From: Bacteroidaceae bacterium
GTDB taxonomy: Bacteria > Bacteroidota > Bacteroidia > Bacteroidales > Bacteroidaceae
Length of the DNA stretch: 60,825 nt
NCBI GenBank assembly: GCA_017379075.1
Contig: JAFNXL010000025.1
Coordinates: forward strand, 1 to 60,825
Reading direction: 5' to 3'
Below are positions 26,083-34,546 of this stretch, one piece after another (the first letter of the stretch is position 1; each line of letters starts with the position of its first letter). The position numbers and the translations under genes were made by a program. Below the pieces are notes generated by a model, which saw only the letters and a list, made by a program, of their open reading frames with translations, had not been told where the DNA came from and made no database searches.

Positions 26083-26649
26083 ATGGAACAGATTGCGGAA
26101 ATAGCAGGAACGCTGATAGGAATTGCCTATCTCTACTGGGAATACAAGGCCGATGACAAGGTGTGGCTGGCTGGCATGCTGATGCCGGCCATCTCCTTGG
26201 TGGTCTATTGGCAGAGCGGACTGTATGCCGACTTCGGCATCAACGTCTATTACCTGCTGGTGGCGGTGTACGGACTGTACCTTTGGCGCAGGAATCCGCA
26301 GGGCGGCCCTGCCGAGGCTTTGCCCATCACACACACACCGCTGGCGCGATGCCCGCTCCTGCTGCTGGCGTTCCTTGTGTCGTTTCTGCTGATAGGGTGG
26401 ATGCTGTGCCGCACGGACAGCACCGTGCCCTGGTGGGATGCCTTCACCACCGCACTGTCCATTGTGGGCATGTGGATGCTGGCCCGCAAGTGGCTGGAGC
26501 AATGGTGGGTGTGGATGCTGGTGGATGTGGTCAGCTGCGGCCTGTATATATATAAAGGTATATACTTCTATGCCGCCCTCTATGGCATCTATGCTGTGGT
26601 GGCTTGGTTCGGTTACCGAAAGTGGAAGGCGTTGAGTGGTGAACGATGA
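26083..26649 (+). CDS. pnuT: Thiamine transporter PnuT (PnuC family)
   Basis: 188 residues from the ATG at 26083; the frame continues upstream within the receptor gene but those codons are out of family. PnuC-type membrane protein with about seven segments. Motifs include W-E-Y-K-A-D-D at about residue 22 and the late W-x-x-W-M-L-V-D-V-V-S-C-G-L-Y-I-Y-K-G. In this setting it takes thiamine across the inner membrane by facilitated diffusion, trapped by thiamine pyrophosphokinase encoded nearby. Its last codons (G-E-R-stop) are written by the heptamer array that begins at 26640. Confidence 0.93.
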   Translation: MEQIAEIAGTLIGIAYLYWEYKADDKVWLAGMLMPAISLVVYWQSGLYADFGINVYYLLVAVYGLYLWRRNPQGGPAEALPITHTPLARCPLLLLAFLVSFLLIGWMLCRTDSTVPWWDAFTTALSIVGMWMLARKWLEQWWVWMLVDVVSCGLYIYKGIYFYAALYGIYAVVAWFGYRKWKALSGER

Positions 26650-26692
26650 ATGATGAATGTTGAGCGGTGAGCGATGAACGTTGAACGATTTG
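26640..26692. repeat. Heptanucleotide array, GARCGRT type
   Basis: Seven degenerate 7-bp units in a row: GAACGAT, GAATGAT, GAATGTT, GAGCGGT, GAGCGAT, GAACGTT, GAACGAT. The pnuT stop codon falls inside. A second array of the same type in the opposite orientation lies at 27858-27905. Confidence 0.88.
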
Positions 26693-26693
26693 C

Positions 26694-27170
26694 TCAAACT
26701 CTCCAGGCTCCTTCGTCGCCCGGCTGGCGCAGATGCCGTTGCCGCTGGCCCGGACCACATTTGTATACCCGTTGGAACATCTTGTACATGGCTGGGTTTG
26801 AACTGAAGCCACAGCGCAGGGCAATGTCCTTCTTCTCAAGGGTGGAATAGCGCAGCAGGTCGTCGGCCACACGCAGACGGATGGCCTCGTGCAGTTCCTC
26901 AAATTTCAGCCCCGTGAGCGGGAAGCAAAGCCCCGAGAATATTTGCTTCGACACCCCAATCTGTTCTTGCAGAGAACGCAGGGTGTAGCGCTTGCTCGTA
27001 CACACGCATTGCAGAAACTTGTCCAGCATGTGTACTCCTGTGGGCGTCATGTTGCGCTCCACGGGCTTGTAGTAGGCCTTTCCTGTCTGCGGGTCAAAGT
27101 AACGCTTGCCGGTAAAGGGAGTGATGTAGAGGTCCTCCAGCTTGAATTGGGGTGTAAATGCAACTTTCAT
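26694..27170 (-). CDS. Small AraC-like helix-turn-helix protein
   Basis: 158 residues from the ATG at 27170. An open extension of 13 codons to 27209 exists, but the start M-K-V-A-F-T-P-Q-F fits better. The central part includes S-L-Q-E-Q-I-G-V-S-K-Q-I-F-S-G and the C-terminal part E-K-K-D-I-A-L-R-C-G-F-S-S-N-P-A-M-Y-K-M-F, a standard AraC second-helix pattern. It lacks a ligand-binding domain. It lies between pnuT and the thiamine kinase gene in a repeat-bounded block; a role in thiamine genes is not shown. The basic, Gly/Gln/Arg-rich tail is encoded by DNA next to the array. Confidence 0.65.
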   Translation of the reverse strand: MKVAFTPQFKLEDLYITPFTGKRYFDPQTGKAYYKPVERNMTPTGVHMLDKFLQCVCTSKRYTLRSLQEQIGVSKQIFSGLCFPLTGLKFEELHEAIRLRVADDLLRYSTLEKKDIALRCGFSSNPAMYKMFQRVYKCGPGQRQRHLRQPGDEGAWRV

Positions 27171-27275
27171 GGGCTTCGGTTTTATAACGACAGCGCTAAA
27201 GTACAACAAATTTTTGGATCATCCAAACCCGAAGCCGCCAAAAATGCGGTTTGGGTTGTCTGCAAAGTCCTTTGC

Positions 27276-27530
27276 GGATATTTCCGACCTCTTCCGAATG
27301 TCGCCTAAACGTTTAGCGGATAATTCCGCGCCCTTCGGGATGTTCAAAAAGATATTTGCGGACAAATCCATTGCCTTCGAGGTGTCCTAAAACTCGTTTG
27401 CGGACAAATTCATTGCCTTCGAGGTGTTCAAAAAGATGTTTGCGGACAAATCCGTTGCCTTTGGGGTGTCCTAAAACTCGTTTGCGGATAATTCTATCAC
27501 CTTCGGAATGTCCTTGAGCCGGATTTTGGG
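27276..27530. repeat. 42-bp imperfect tandem repeats
   Basis: Six or so 42-bp units in a row. Each begins TTTGCGGAYAAWTCC-like, contains CCTTCGRGGTGT, and ends either in TTCAAAAAGATG or TCCTAAAACTCG, the two endings alternating. The better copies start at 27354, 27396, 27438 and 27480. They lie upstream of the small HTH gene and downstream of nothing coding. Confidence 0.85.
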
Positions 27531-27616
27531 CTTCTGCAAACTTTCAGAAGCAAGTTTTTGTTCGGGGTCTTTGCCCTTGGAGCGGCTTCTATGAAAAGAT
27601 GATGGCCCAAAGTGAT

Positions 27617-27855
27617 GGACGTCTGGAAGACGTGAAAATGAATAGCCGGGGGCTTTTAAGCCCTCGGTCCCTCACGTCCGCACAATAAAGCGTCTGTAAA
27701 GACGCGAATCGGCAACATATTAAGCGATATTCGTTCACCGTTAAAGATTGTTGCCGTTCCGCGTCTTCACAGACGCCATTTTATTCTTCTTTATTATTTC
27801 CACGGGTTCAAGAACCCGCGGCTATTCGCCCTTTCGGGCTTCCCGTCTTCCAGAC
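27617..27855. repeat. Long nested inverted repeat with several hairpins
   Basis: About 240 bp in which the left half (GTCTGGAAGAC, CCGGGGGCTTTTAAGCCCTC, CGTCTGTAAAGACGCG, GGCAACA) is mirrored by the right half (TGTTGCC, CGCGTCTTCACAGACG, CGGGTTCAAGAACCCGCGG, GTCTTCCAGAC). Each half also contains short self-complementary hairpins. It sits at the end of the convergent pnuT and thiamine kinase transcripts and could act as a bidirectional terminator or as a repeat element of its own. Confidence 0.8.
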
Positions 27856-27857
27856 GG

Positions 27858-27905
27858 CTTCCGTTCATCATTCAACGTTCATCGTTCATCGCTCATCGCT
27901 CATCA
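27858..27905. repeat. Heptanucleotide array, inverted copy
   Basis: Read on the minus strand this is ATGAGCG, ATGAGCG, ATGAACG, ATGAACG, TTGAATG, ATGAACG, the same family as 26640-26692 but opposite in orientation. The last codons of the thiamine pyrophosphokinase gene (D-E-R-stop) lie in it. Confidence 0.85.
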
Positions 27906-28540
27906 TATGCCAGAAAAACGAGGAACGGTCCGTCGGCCTCTATGGTGCATTGCGGGAGCAGGGTGCGGTTCAGTGTACCTTGCCACAGCTGGTCGAAGTC
28001 GTAGAGGTGGTATTGCAGTCCGGTTGAGTTAAGGTTTCTGGCACCGAAGTTCCAGACGGAGACGGCTGTGCCCACGGGTGCGGAAAAGGTGATGCGCTGC
28101 CGGTCGTTCTCTGTGCAGGGCAGCCGGAACATGCCGTGGTCGGTGAACATGCGCACGTCGAGTCCCATGCGCTGATAGGTGAGCAGCAGGGCGATGTTCC
28201 CGATGGTGTGGTCCTCGCGCTTTCCGGTGGCGCCCAGATAGGCAATGCGTGTGATGCCTTCAGAACGGAGCAGGCGAGTGGCCTTGGTCTGGTCGTTGGT
28301 CTCCTGTTCTGCTTCAAGGAAGAGGATGTCGCGGCATTGCGCCTTCAGCGCTGCCGGAATGGAATCGCCGTCGCCCACAATGCGCCAGGGCAGCCGGCCC
28401 TCCCTCTGGATGTAATCCTGTGCCGCTCCGTCGCAACAGACCACTCGTGGGCATTCCCGCATCAGGGCGAGCGGAATGTGGTGGCTGGGATAATTGCCGG
28501 CGCCCAGCACAACGGCCTGCGGAGTCCAAACCTCTGTCAT
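27893..28540 (-). CDS. thiN: Thiamine pyrophosphokinase
   Basis: 215 residues. Family motifs: C-C-D-G-A-A near 35-40, V-G-D-G-D-S-I near 54-60, T-N-D-Q-T-K-A near 81-87 (Asp pair for Mg-ATP), and G-A-T-G-K-R-E-D-H-T-I-G-N near 103-115. It converts thiamine to TPP with ATP and so traps thiamine brought in by the receptor and PnuT. It converges on pnuT rather than being in its operon: it follows mnmA by 3 bp on the other strand. Confidence 0.93.
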   Translation of the reverse strand: MTEVWTPQAVVLGAGNYPSHHIPLALMRECPRVVCCDGAAQDYIQREGRLPWRIVGDGDSIPAALKAQCRDILFLEAEQETNDQTKATRLLRSEGITRIAYLGATGKREDHTIGNIALLLTYQRMGLDVRMFTDHGMFRLPCTENDRQRITFSAPVGTAVSVWNFGARNLNSTGLQYHLYDFDQLWQGTLNRTLLPQCTIEADGPFLVFLAYDER

Positions 28541-28543
28541 CTT

Positions 28544-29614
28544 TTATTTATTCTTAAAAATGCCAATCTCGCCACTGCCGTAGCAGATGCGTGCCTCGGC
28601 ATCGTAGATGCAGCCGAACTGTCCGGGGGCGATACCCTGCACGGGCTGGGGAGAATGGATGTGGTAGCCTTCCTCGTCCAGCGTGATGGTGCCGTCCATG
28701 AAGTGGTCCACATGACGCACCTTGAAGCGGATGGGCACATTGACGGGGTTCTCCCACGGGTTGCGGGTGATGAAGTGGAGGTCGGCCAGACGGAAATCGT
28801 GGCCATACTGCAACTGGGTGTCCCAGCCGTGCGCCACAAAGATGATGTTCTTGCGTATGTTCTTCTTCACCACAAACCAGGGGCCGCCGCCCAGACCCAG
28901 TCCCTTGCGCTGTCCGATGGTGTGGAACCAGTAGCCCTGGTGGGTGCCGATGACCTTTCCGGTCTCAATGTCTATGATTTTTCCCTCGCGCTGTCCCATG
29001 AACTTGCGCAGGAAGTCGTTGTAGTTGATCTTGCCCAGGAAACAGATGCCCTGGCTGTCCTTTCTCTTGGCACTGGGCAGTTTGGCGTCGATGGCAATCT
29101 GTCTCACCTCCTCCTTCATCAGTCCGCCCAGGGGGAAGATGGTGTGCTGGAGCTGCTGGTAGGAGAGCTGTGCCAGGAAGTCGGTCTGGTCCTTCACGGG
29201 GTCTTTTGCCGTGCCCAGCCACATGAGTCCGTCCTGTTCTATGTTAGTGGCATAGTGTCCGGTGGCCACCTTGTCATAGTGGTGCCCGATTCTTTGCTCA
29301 AAGGCGCCGAACTTTATCAGACGGTTGCACATGACATCGGGGTTGGGCGTGAGTCCTTTCTCCACGCGTTCAATGGCATAGCCCACCACCTGGTCCCAGT
29401 ATTCCTTCTGCAGGTCGGTAACCTCCAGCGTCAGGCCGTACTTGCGTGCGGTGGCCTGTGACAGTTCGATATCTTCTTCGGCAGTGCAGCTGCTGTCTTC
29501 GCCCTCCATGCCAATCTTGATGTAATGGAGGTCGGGTTTGTATCCTTGTTCGCAAAGGCGGTGTACCACTACGGCACTGTCCACTCCGCCCGAGATGAGT
29601 ACGGCTATGTTCAT
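28544..29614 (-). CDS. mnmA: tRNA 2-thiouridine(34) synthase
   Basis: 356 residues. PP-loop [12 protein letters not shown] at residues 4-15. Catalytic Cys near residue 96 (N-P-D-V-M-C-N) and Cys near 200 (G-I-C-F-L-G) form the thiolation pair. It makes the 2-thio group on U34 of Lys, Glu and Gln tRNAs. It overlaps the upstream NigD-like gene by 4 bp and precedes thiN closely, all on the minus strand. Confidence 0.96.
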   Translation of the reverse strand: MNIAVLISGGVDSAVVVHRLCEQGYKPDLHYIKIGMEGEDSSCTAEEDIELSQATARKYGLTLEVTDLQKEYWDQVVGYAIERVEKGLTPNPDVMCNRLIKFGAFEQRIGHHYDKVATGHYATNIEQDGLMWLGTAKDPVKDQTDFLAQLSYQQLQHTIFPLGGLMKEEVRQIAIDAKLPSAKRKDSQGICFLGKINYNDFLRKFMGQREGKIIDIETGKVIGTHQGYWFHTIGQRKGLGLGGGPWFVVKKNIRKNIIFVAHGWDTQLQYGHDFRLADLHFITRNPWENPVNVPIRFKVRHVDHFMDGTITLDEEGYHIHSPQPVQGIAPGQFGCIYDAEARICYGSGEIGIFKNK

Positions 29615-30207
29615 TTCTTGAAAGTCCAGGTTTTAAGGCCGTTGAATGTGGCAACGGTCATGATGAGTGAATCGCCAGCCTGGGCGGCCTTTATGCTGTC
29701 CACCGGTATGCTGGCGTAGAGGTCTTGTGTGTAAGAGAGCGGGTCGCTGTTCTGCTTGTGGTGCAGGCCAATCCAGGTTTTCCCCTGCGCAACGCTGTCC
29801 ACGGTGAATCCCCAGTAGTGTGTGCCGCCTTGTGTCTTGGGCTGCAGATGCAGGTTGATGTACCTGCCTGCCCTCCAGGCGCTGAGGATGCCGGTGGGGT
29901 CTTTGTGGCCGATGGCGGTGGAGTCGCGCAGGATGTGTACGCCCTTCATCTGGTAGAGCGTGGCTGTTCCGGGGCCTTGCGGCACAAATCCGCTCAGGGT
30001 GCGGTAGACGCTGTTGGGCTTGTAGTCCTTTTGCGGGTTTGTCAGCGCATACACGTCTCCCTTGTCGGTCTCAATCTGGAACATCACCCCATGTTCGTTC
30101 ACATAGGCGTCCGCCATTTCCGTGATGATGGACGGATAGGTCTCCTGTTCTTCCTTGCAGGCTTGGCACAGGAAGATGAGGGTAAGGCACATCAGGGCTT
30201 TTTTCAT
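29611..30207 (-). CDS. NigD-like lipoprotein
   Basis: 198 residues. Lipoprotein signal L-I-F-L-C-Q-A-C-K, Cys 16. The pattern of an N-terminal OB-like domain ([16 protein letters not shown]) and a C-terminal beta-sandwich ([16 protein letters not shown]) matches NigD-like proteins of Bacteroidales. Function unknown. Overlaps its neighbours by 4 bp on each side, so it is in one operon with the acyltransferase and mnmA. Confidence 0.8.
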   Translation of the reverse strand: MKKALMCLTLIFLCQACKEEQETYPSIITEMADAYVNEHGVMFQIETDKGDVYALTNPQKDYKPNSVYRTLSGFVPQGPGTATLYQMKGVHILRDSTAIGHKDPTGILSAWRAGRYINLHLQPKTQGGTHYWGFTVDSVAQGKTWIGLHHKQNSDPLSYTQDLYASIPVDSIKAAQAGDSLIMTVATFNGLKTWTFKK

Positions 30208-31361
30208 CCTACGGCTTTTTCCTTGTTGATGACGGGGTTGGCATACATGGCAAGCAGCTTTTCGCGCAGGAAGGGCACATCCTTGTTGGGGAGCTTTATC
30301 ATGTCGATGCGTTCCTGGATGTATTTCTCAAAGCGTTCCTTCTCCGCCGGTGAGTAGTGGGGCTGGTGTGCGGTGTTTCCTTGCAGAAGGTCCAGCGCCA
30401 CATAGTTGCCGGGGAAGAGCATGTAGCCCTTGTGGATTTCGCGGTCCATGCGCTGTGCCACTGCGGTGAAGAACTCCGCTTTGGGCAGATGTGCCAGGCT
30501 GTCAATCCATTCGTTGATGCAGGGCGCGGTCTGGTAATGGATGTGTCCCTTCTTGCCCCAGATGCCGGTCTTCATGTTGTCCAGGTCGTCCTGCTTGCTC
30601 TTCTTGAAGGATGGGTTGTCCCTCTTCTGCTGGAATTCCATTGCCTTCAGATAGTCGCAGGGATCATATTCGTAGCTGATGGTAAGTGGCGTGATGTGCA
30701 GATGTTTCAGACGCTCGGCCGGTGTGCCCTCTCCGCCCATTGCCAGCATCTTCAGCACGCTTTCCTGTGTGCGGTCGTTGCTGTCCTTGGCACGGCCTTC
30801 GCGTTGGGCAATCCAGATGTTCTCTTTCTTTTCGTTGATGGCGTGGTGCATGTAGCGGCTCATCAGCTGGCTGCTTTCCATCAGTTCTCTCGGACTGAGT
30901 CCGCGGCGCACGGTGAATGCCTTGTTCAGCTTCACCAGCTTCTTTATCCACGGATAAATGAGCAGATTGTCGCCGATGGCAATCTCGCAGGTGGTGGGGA
31001 ATTTGGCATTGGCGAGAAGGAGGTCCAGGATGGCGCTGTCCAGCACAATGTCGCGGTGGTTGCTGACAAAGGTGAAGCGCTCGTCGCCCGGCGCAATGCC
31101 GGTGTGGTCAAAGGTCACCTTGTCGGCGCATTTGTGCGTCACATACTTTACCACGGGCTTCATGAAGCGCATTTGGAAGTCGAGTGTGCTGTTCACGCCG
31201 ATGAAGGCTGTGCGGATGATGAAGTTGCGCACTCCTTGCGGAAGCCAGGGCACCAGCCCTTTCAGTATGCGGCTGAACTGGCGGTCGTGGAGCAACTCTT
31301 CCACCACTTGCTTTATCTCGTCATCGTTATAGGGACGTATCTCGTCAAATTCCGTATTCAT
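30204..31361 (-). CDS. Phospholipid acyltransferase (PlsB/PlsC-like superfamily)
   Basis: 385 residues, longer than a typical PlsC. The catalytic block is F-V-S-N-H-R-D-I-V-L-D-S near residues 92-103; His and Asp are separated by one residue more than in the textbook HX4D if the last Asp is used, while the H-R-D pair is adjacent, so the exact catalytic Asp is unclear. A later W-I-A-Q-R-E-G-R-A-K-D-S block matches the glycerophosphate-binding E-G motif. It probably acylates a glycerol phosphate or lyso-lipid at the inner membrane. Confidence 0.75.
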   Translation of the reverse strand: MNTEFDEIRPYNDDEIKQVVEELLHDRQFSRILKGLVPWLPQGVRNFIIRTAFIGVNSTLDFQMRFMKPVVKYVTHKCADKVTFDHTGIAPGDERFTFVSNHRDIVLDSAILDLLLANAKFPTTCEIAIGDNLLIYPWIKKLVKLNKAFTVRRGLSPRELMESSQLMSRYMHHAINEKKENIWIAQREGRAKDSNDRTQESVLKMLAMGGEGTPAERLKHLHITPLTISYEYDPCDYLKAMEFQQKRDNPSFKKSKQDDLDNMKTGIWGKKGHIHYQTAPCINEWIDSLAHLPKAEFFTAVAQRMDREIHKGYMLFPGNYVALDLLQGNTAHQPHYSPAEKERFEKYIQERIDMIKLPNKDVPFLREKLLAMYANPVINKEKAVG

Positions 31362-31411
31362 GTGAGTCTAATTTTATAAACAGTCAGATGGGGTGGGGCG
31401 CAAGTCCCCGT

Positions 31412-32404
31412 TTATTTTACTGAGGCCAGGGTGTCTTCAATGATTTCGGTCATCACATCCTTGATGTCCAGCCCTGCCGCCCTTACCTGTTGGGGGATGA
31501 AGCTGGTGGCGGTCATTCCGGGGGTGGTGTTGATTTCCAGCAGATGGATGCGGTCGCCCTCGGTGATGATGTAGTCAATGCGTATGATGCCGTGGCATCC
31601 CAGTATGTCATAGAGCGTGCCGGTGAGGGTCTGCACGCGCTCGGTCAGCCGTTCGCTGATGCGGGCAGGGGTGATTTCCGTCACCTGGCCGTTGTACTTG
31701 GCGTCGTAGTCGAAGAACTCGTTCTCTGTCACCACCTCGGTGATGGGCAGCACGTGCGATGCCTGGCGTGTCTTGTAGCATCCGCAGGTGATTTCAGTGC
31801 CATGCAGGAAGGCTTCCACCATGATGTCCTCGCCCTCTTTCAGCGCAAGGTTGATGGCGGGACGCAGCTGTGCCGCCTCCTTCACCTTGGTGGTGCCGAA
31901 ACTGCTTCCTCCGCTGGCGGGCTTTACAAAGCAGGGCAGGCCAATGCGGCTGATGATGTCCTCGTCGGTCACCTCGGTGTCATGACCTTGGCGGATGAGC
32001 AGGCTGTCGGCCACACTGACGCCGAGCGAGCGCATGTAGTTGTTCAGCACAAACTTGTCATACGTCATGGCCTCCACCAGCACGTTGCAGGTGCTGTAGG
32101 GCATCCCAATCAGGTCAAAATAGCCTTGCAGAATGCCGTTTTCGCCCGGTGCGCCATGAATGGTGATATAACAGAAGTCGGGACGTATTTTTTCTTCCCT
32201 CGCGAGGAAAGAAAAATCGTTGCGGTCCACAGCGGCTCGGCTGCCGTCCTCGAGGATGGCTTCCCAGCGTCCCTGGCAAATTTCTACCTTATATATTATA
32301 TATCTGTCCTTGTCCAAAAAAGATTCTATGCCGGCAGCGCTGCGCATGCTGACGTCGTGTTCGGAGGTGTCTCCTCCGCAAATGATTGCTATGATTTTTT
32401 TCAT
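31412..32404 (-). CDS. ddl: D-alanine--D-alanine ligase
   Basis: 330 residues from the ATG at 32404, which overlaps the end of rluD by 4 bp. ATP-grasp enzyme: I-C-G-G-D-T-S-E-H-D-V-S-M-R-S-A near the N-terminus, V-K-P-A-S-G-G-S-S-F-G near residue 155, and the metal site L-L-E-I-N-T-T-P-G-M-T near residue 290. It makes the D-Ala-D-Ala dipeptide for peptidoglycan. Confidence 0.94.
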   Translation of the reverse strand: MKKIIAIICGGDTSEHDVSMRSAAGIESFLDKDRYIIYKVEICQGRWEAILEDGSRAAVDRNDFSFLAREEKIRPDFCYITIHGAPGENGILQGYFDLIGMPYSTCNVLVEAMTYDKFVLNNYMRSLGVSVADSLLIRQGHDTEVTDEDIISRIGLPCFVKPASGGSSFGTTKVKEAAQLRPAINLALKEGEDIMVEAFLHGTEITCGCYKTRQASHVLPITEVVTENEFFDYDAKYNGQVTEITPARISERLTERVQTLTGTLYDILGCHGIIRIDYIITEGDRIHLLEINTTPGMTATSFIPQQVRAAGLDIKDVMTEIIEDTLASVK

Positions 32405-33459
32405 TGGATTTTTCTCCATTTTTCTAACAGGGTTGTAATGTCTTCCGGAATGTCGCTGGTAAAGAACATTTCCTTTCCGGTGGTGGGGTGCACGAATCCC
32501 AGGGTCTTGGCATGCAGCACCTGGCGCGGGCATGCGTTGAAGCAGTTCTGGATGAACTGGCGGTAGTTTGAGCTGGTGTTGCCACGAAGAATTTCGTTTC
32601 CGCCATAGCGCTCGTCATTGAAGAGCGTGTGCCCGATGTGCTTCATGTGCACCCTGATCTGATGGGTGCGGCCGGTTTCCAGTACGCATTGCACCCAGGT
32701 TACCGGTCCCAGTCGTTCCAACACGCTGTAGTGGGTTACGGCTGGTTTGCCAATTTCGCTTTCGAGCGGGAACACCGCCATCTGCAGACGGTCTTTCGGG
32801 TTGCGTCCGATGTTGCCTTCAATGGTGCCTTGGTCTTTGTCGAATGGTCCCCACACCAGTGCGTTGTACTCCCTTTTTGTGCTTTTTACAAAGAACTGGT
32901 GGCAAAGGTGGGTCTTTGCCTCTGCGGTCTTTGCCACAACCAGCAGTCCGCTGGTGTCCTTGTCTATGCGGTGAACCAGGCCCACGGTGGGGTCGTTGGG
33001 GTCATATCCGGGAAAGTCCCTCAAGTGCCATGCGATGGCATTGACCAGTGTGCCGCTGTAGTTGCCGCATCCGGGGTGCACCACCAAACCAGCCGGTTTG
33101 TTGATGACCATCAGCTGGTCGTCTTCATAAACAATGTCCAGGGGAATGTCTTCGGGGATGATTTCCCAGTCGCGCTTGGGGCGGTCAAGCACAAGGGTGA
33201 TGACATCGCCGGGCTTGACCTTGTAGTTGCTCTTTACGGGGTTACCGTTGGCGCGGATGCAACCGGCTTCGGCAGCTTTCTGTATGCGGTTGCGGCTAGT
33301 GTCGGGCATGTGATCCATCAGGAACTTGTCCACTCGGGTTACGTTCTGCCCTTTGTCCGCCACAATGCGCCAATGCTCGTGCTCCTCGGCCGAAGCGCTT
33401 TCTTCTTCCTCCAGAAAGTCTTCGTCCAAAAGGTCTGTATCGTAAGGATTGCTGTTCAT
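32401..33459 (-). CDS. rluD: 23S rRNA pseudouridine synthase RluD-type
   Basis: 352 residues from the ATG at 33459; the frame runs on to 33555 inside the PASTA gene. An acidic N-terminal tail is followed by an S4 RNA-binding domain (about 35-90), then the catalytic motif V-H-R-I-D-K-D-T-S-G-L-L near residue 165 whose Asp is the nucleophile, and G-R-T-H-Q-I-R-V-H near 265. It should modify uridines in helix 69 of 23S rRNA. Adjacent to ddl and a PASTA gene, a conserved order in Bacteroidales. Confidence 0.92.
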   Translation of the reverse strand: MNSNPYDTDLLDEDFLEEEESASAEEHEHWRIVADKGQNVTRVDKFLMDHMPDTSRNRIQKAAEAGCIRANGNPVKSNYKVKPGDVITLVLDRPKRDWEIIPEDIPLDIVYEDDQLMVINKPAGLVVHPGCGNYSGTLVNAIAWHLRDFPGYDPNDPTVGLVHRIDKDTSGLLVVAKTAEAKTHLCHQFFVKSTKREYNALVWGPFDKDQGTIEGNIGRNPKDRLQMAVFPLESEIGKPAVTHYSVLERLGPVTWVQCVLETGRTHQIRVHMKHIGHTLFNDERYGGNEILRGNTSSNYRQFIQNCFNACPRQVLHAKTLGFVHPTTGKEMFFTSDIPEDITTLLEKWRKIQ

Positions 33460-33460
33460 C

Positions 33461-34108
33461 CTACAGTTCGATTTCAATTTCTTCCACTTCCTCTTCTCCG
33501 GCAACGATGCTGTCTTGCCACTCTTCGTCGGAGATGAGCTCTTCTTCTCCCTCAACTGCGGTGTTGCCTACCACCAGTACCAGAGGCGCGTCAATGGGAA
33601 TGCGCTCGCCAGCTGCCACATGGCGGCCGCGGCACTTGACGCCCAGTACCCAGTCCTTGTCCCCGGGAATGTATTCAACGGGACCCAGTTTGAAGCCTTG
33701 GGCCTTGAGTTTGGCCTCTGCCTCGCGCAACGAGCAGTTGTCGGCAATGTCGGGCACGATAAGGGTGGGTGTCTGTGTGGTGTTGATGGTGAGCTGTATT
33801 TCCCTTCCGCTCTTCACTTGTCTGCCGCTTACGGGCAGCTGCTCCAGAATGGTGCCGGCGGGCAGGGTGCGGTTGTACGCGGAGTCGGCCACAACGGCCA
33901 CAAGTCCGGCACGCTGCAGGGCATACTCGGCATCATGGAAGGGCATGCCTTTTACGTTGGGCACTTCAATGCTTTCGCCGTGGTGGGTATAGTCTTCCAG
34001 AAAGTACCAAAGCCCGACAACAATTCCAACGGCCACCAGTCCCATGGCAAGGAGGTTTCCCCAAATGAGGGGACTGAATATTTTCTTGTTGAATTCTTTG
34101 AATGTCAT
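33461..34108 (-). CDS. PASTA domain membrane protein
   Basis: 215 residues from the ATG at 34108. A short cytoplasmic part and one membrane helix at about residues 13-33 (W-G-N-L-L-A-M-G-L-V-A-V) are followed by two PASTA domains: E-V-P-N-V-K-G-M to about residue 105, and V-P-D-I-A-D-N-C to about 180. An acidic C-terminal tail follows. PASTA domains bind uncrosslinked peptidoglycan; here no kinase or transpeptidase domain is attached. Its stop codon is one base away from the rluD start. Confidence 0.88.
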   Translation of the reverse strand: MTFKEFNKKIFSPLIWGNLLAMGLVAVGIVVGLWYFLEDYTHHGESIEVPNVKGMPFHDAEYALQRAGLVAVVADSAYNRTLPAGTILEQLPVSGRQVKSGREIQLTINTTQTPTLIVPDIADNCSLREAEAKLKAQGFKLGPVEYIPGDKDWVLGVKCRGRHVAAGERIPIDAPLVLVVGNTAVEGEEELISDEEWQDSIVAGEEEVEEIEIEL

Positions 34109-34213
34109 TTCTTTTACGATGTGTTGTCTGTAATTTGCCTCAAAGATACACAAAAAAACAAAAAAGAAGTAAAGCTGCCCTTACTTCTTTTATGTTTTAG
34201 TCATTTTTTGCAA

Positions 34214-34369
34214 TTACTTGCCATGCTTCTCGTCAGAAACGGTCAGCTTCTTGCGTCCCTTAGCGCGACGAGATGCCAATACGCGACGGCCATTGGCAGT
34301 GGCCATTCTTTCACGGAAACCGTGCTTGTTCTTGCGGCGACGGTTGTGGGGCTGAAATGTTCTTTTCAT
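34214..34369 (-). CDS. rpmH: 50S ribosomal protein L34
   Basis: 51 residues, too short for many ORF screens but unmistakable: starts [19 protein letters not shown] and continues with [15 protein letters not shown]. Basic, full-length L34. It stands first in the minus-strand group and is divergent from efp. Confidence 0.96.
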   Translation of the reverse strand: MKRTFQPHNRRRKNKHGFRERMATANGRRVLASRRAKGRKKLTVSDEKHGK

Positions 34370-34471
34370 ATCTTTATATTCTTTTTATTGTTATTCCAAT
34401 CCTAATTCGGGGTGCAAAATTAGACACTTTTTTTCAAACTTGCAAGAGTTACGTCATTTTTGCGCCAAACT

Positions 34472-34505
34472 TTTGTGGATTTTCTCTAAAAATGAGTTAT
34501 CTTTG
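34472..34505 (+). promoter_or_regulatory. Promoter of efp
   Basis: TTTG at 34472-34475 and TATCTTTG at 34498-34505, spacer 22 bp. The start codon of efp is 42 bp downstream. Confidence 0.75.
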
Positions 34506-34546
34506 CAGCGCAAAATCAATAATCATCTATAAATAAGCAATATTTT

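Noticed and set aside
27142-27390. 82-codon frame through the 42-bp repeats
   Set aside because: It begins inside the HTH gene region and stops in the repeats; coding is explained by repeat length being a multiple of three.
30204-31361. Classical PlsC with HX4D motif
   Set aside because: The spacing in N-H-R-D-I-V-L-D is not a strict HX4D and the protein is longer, so only the broader acyltransferase superfamily is called.
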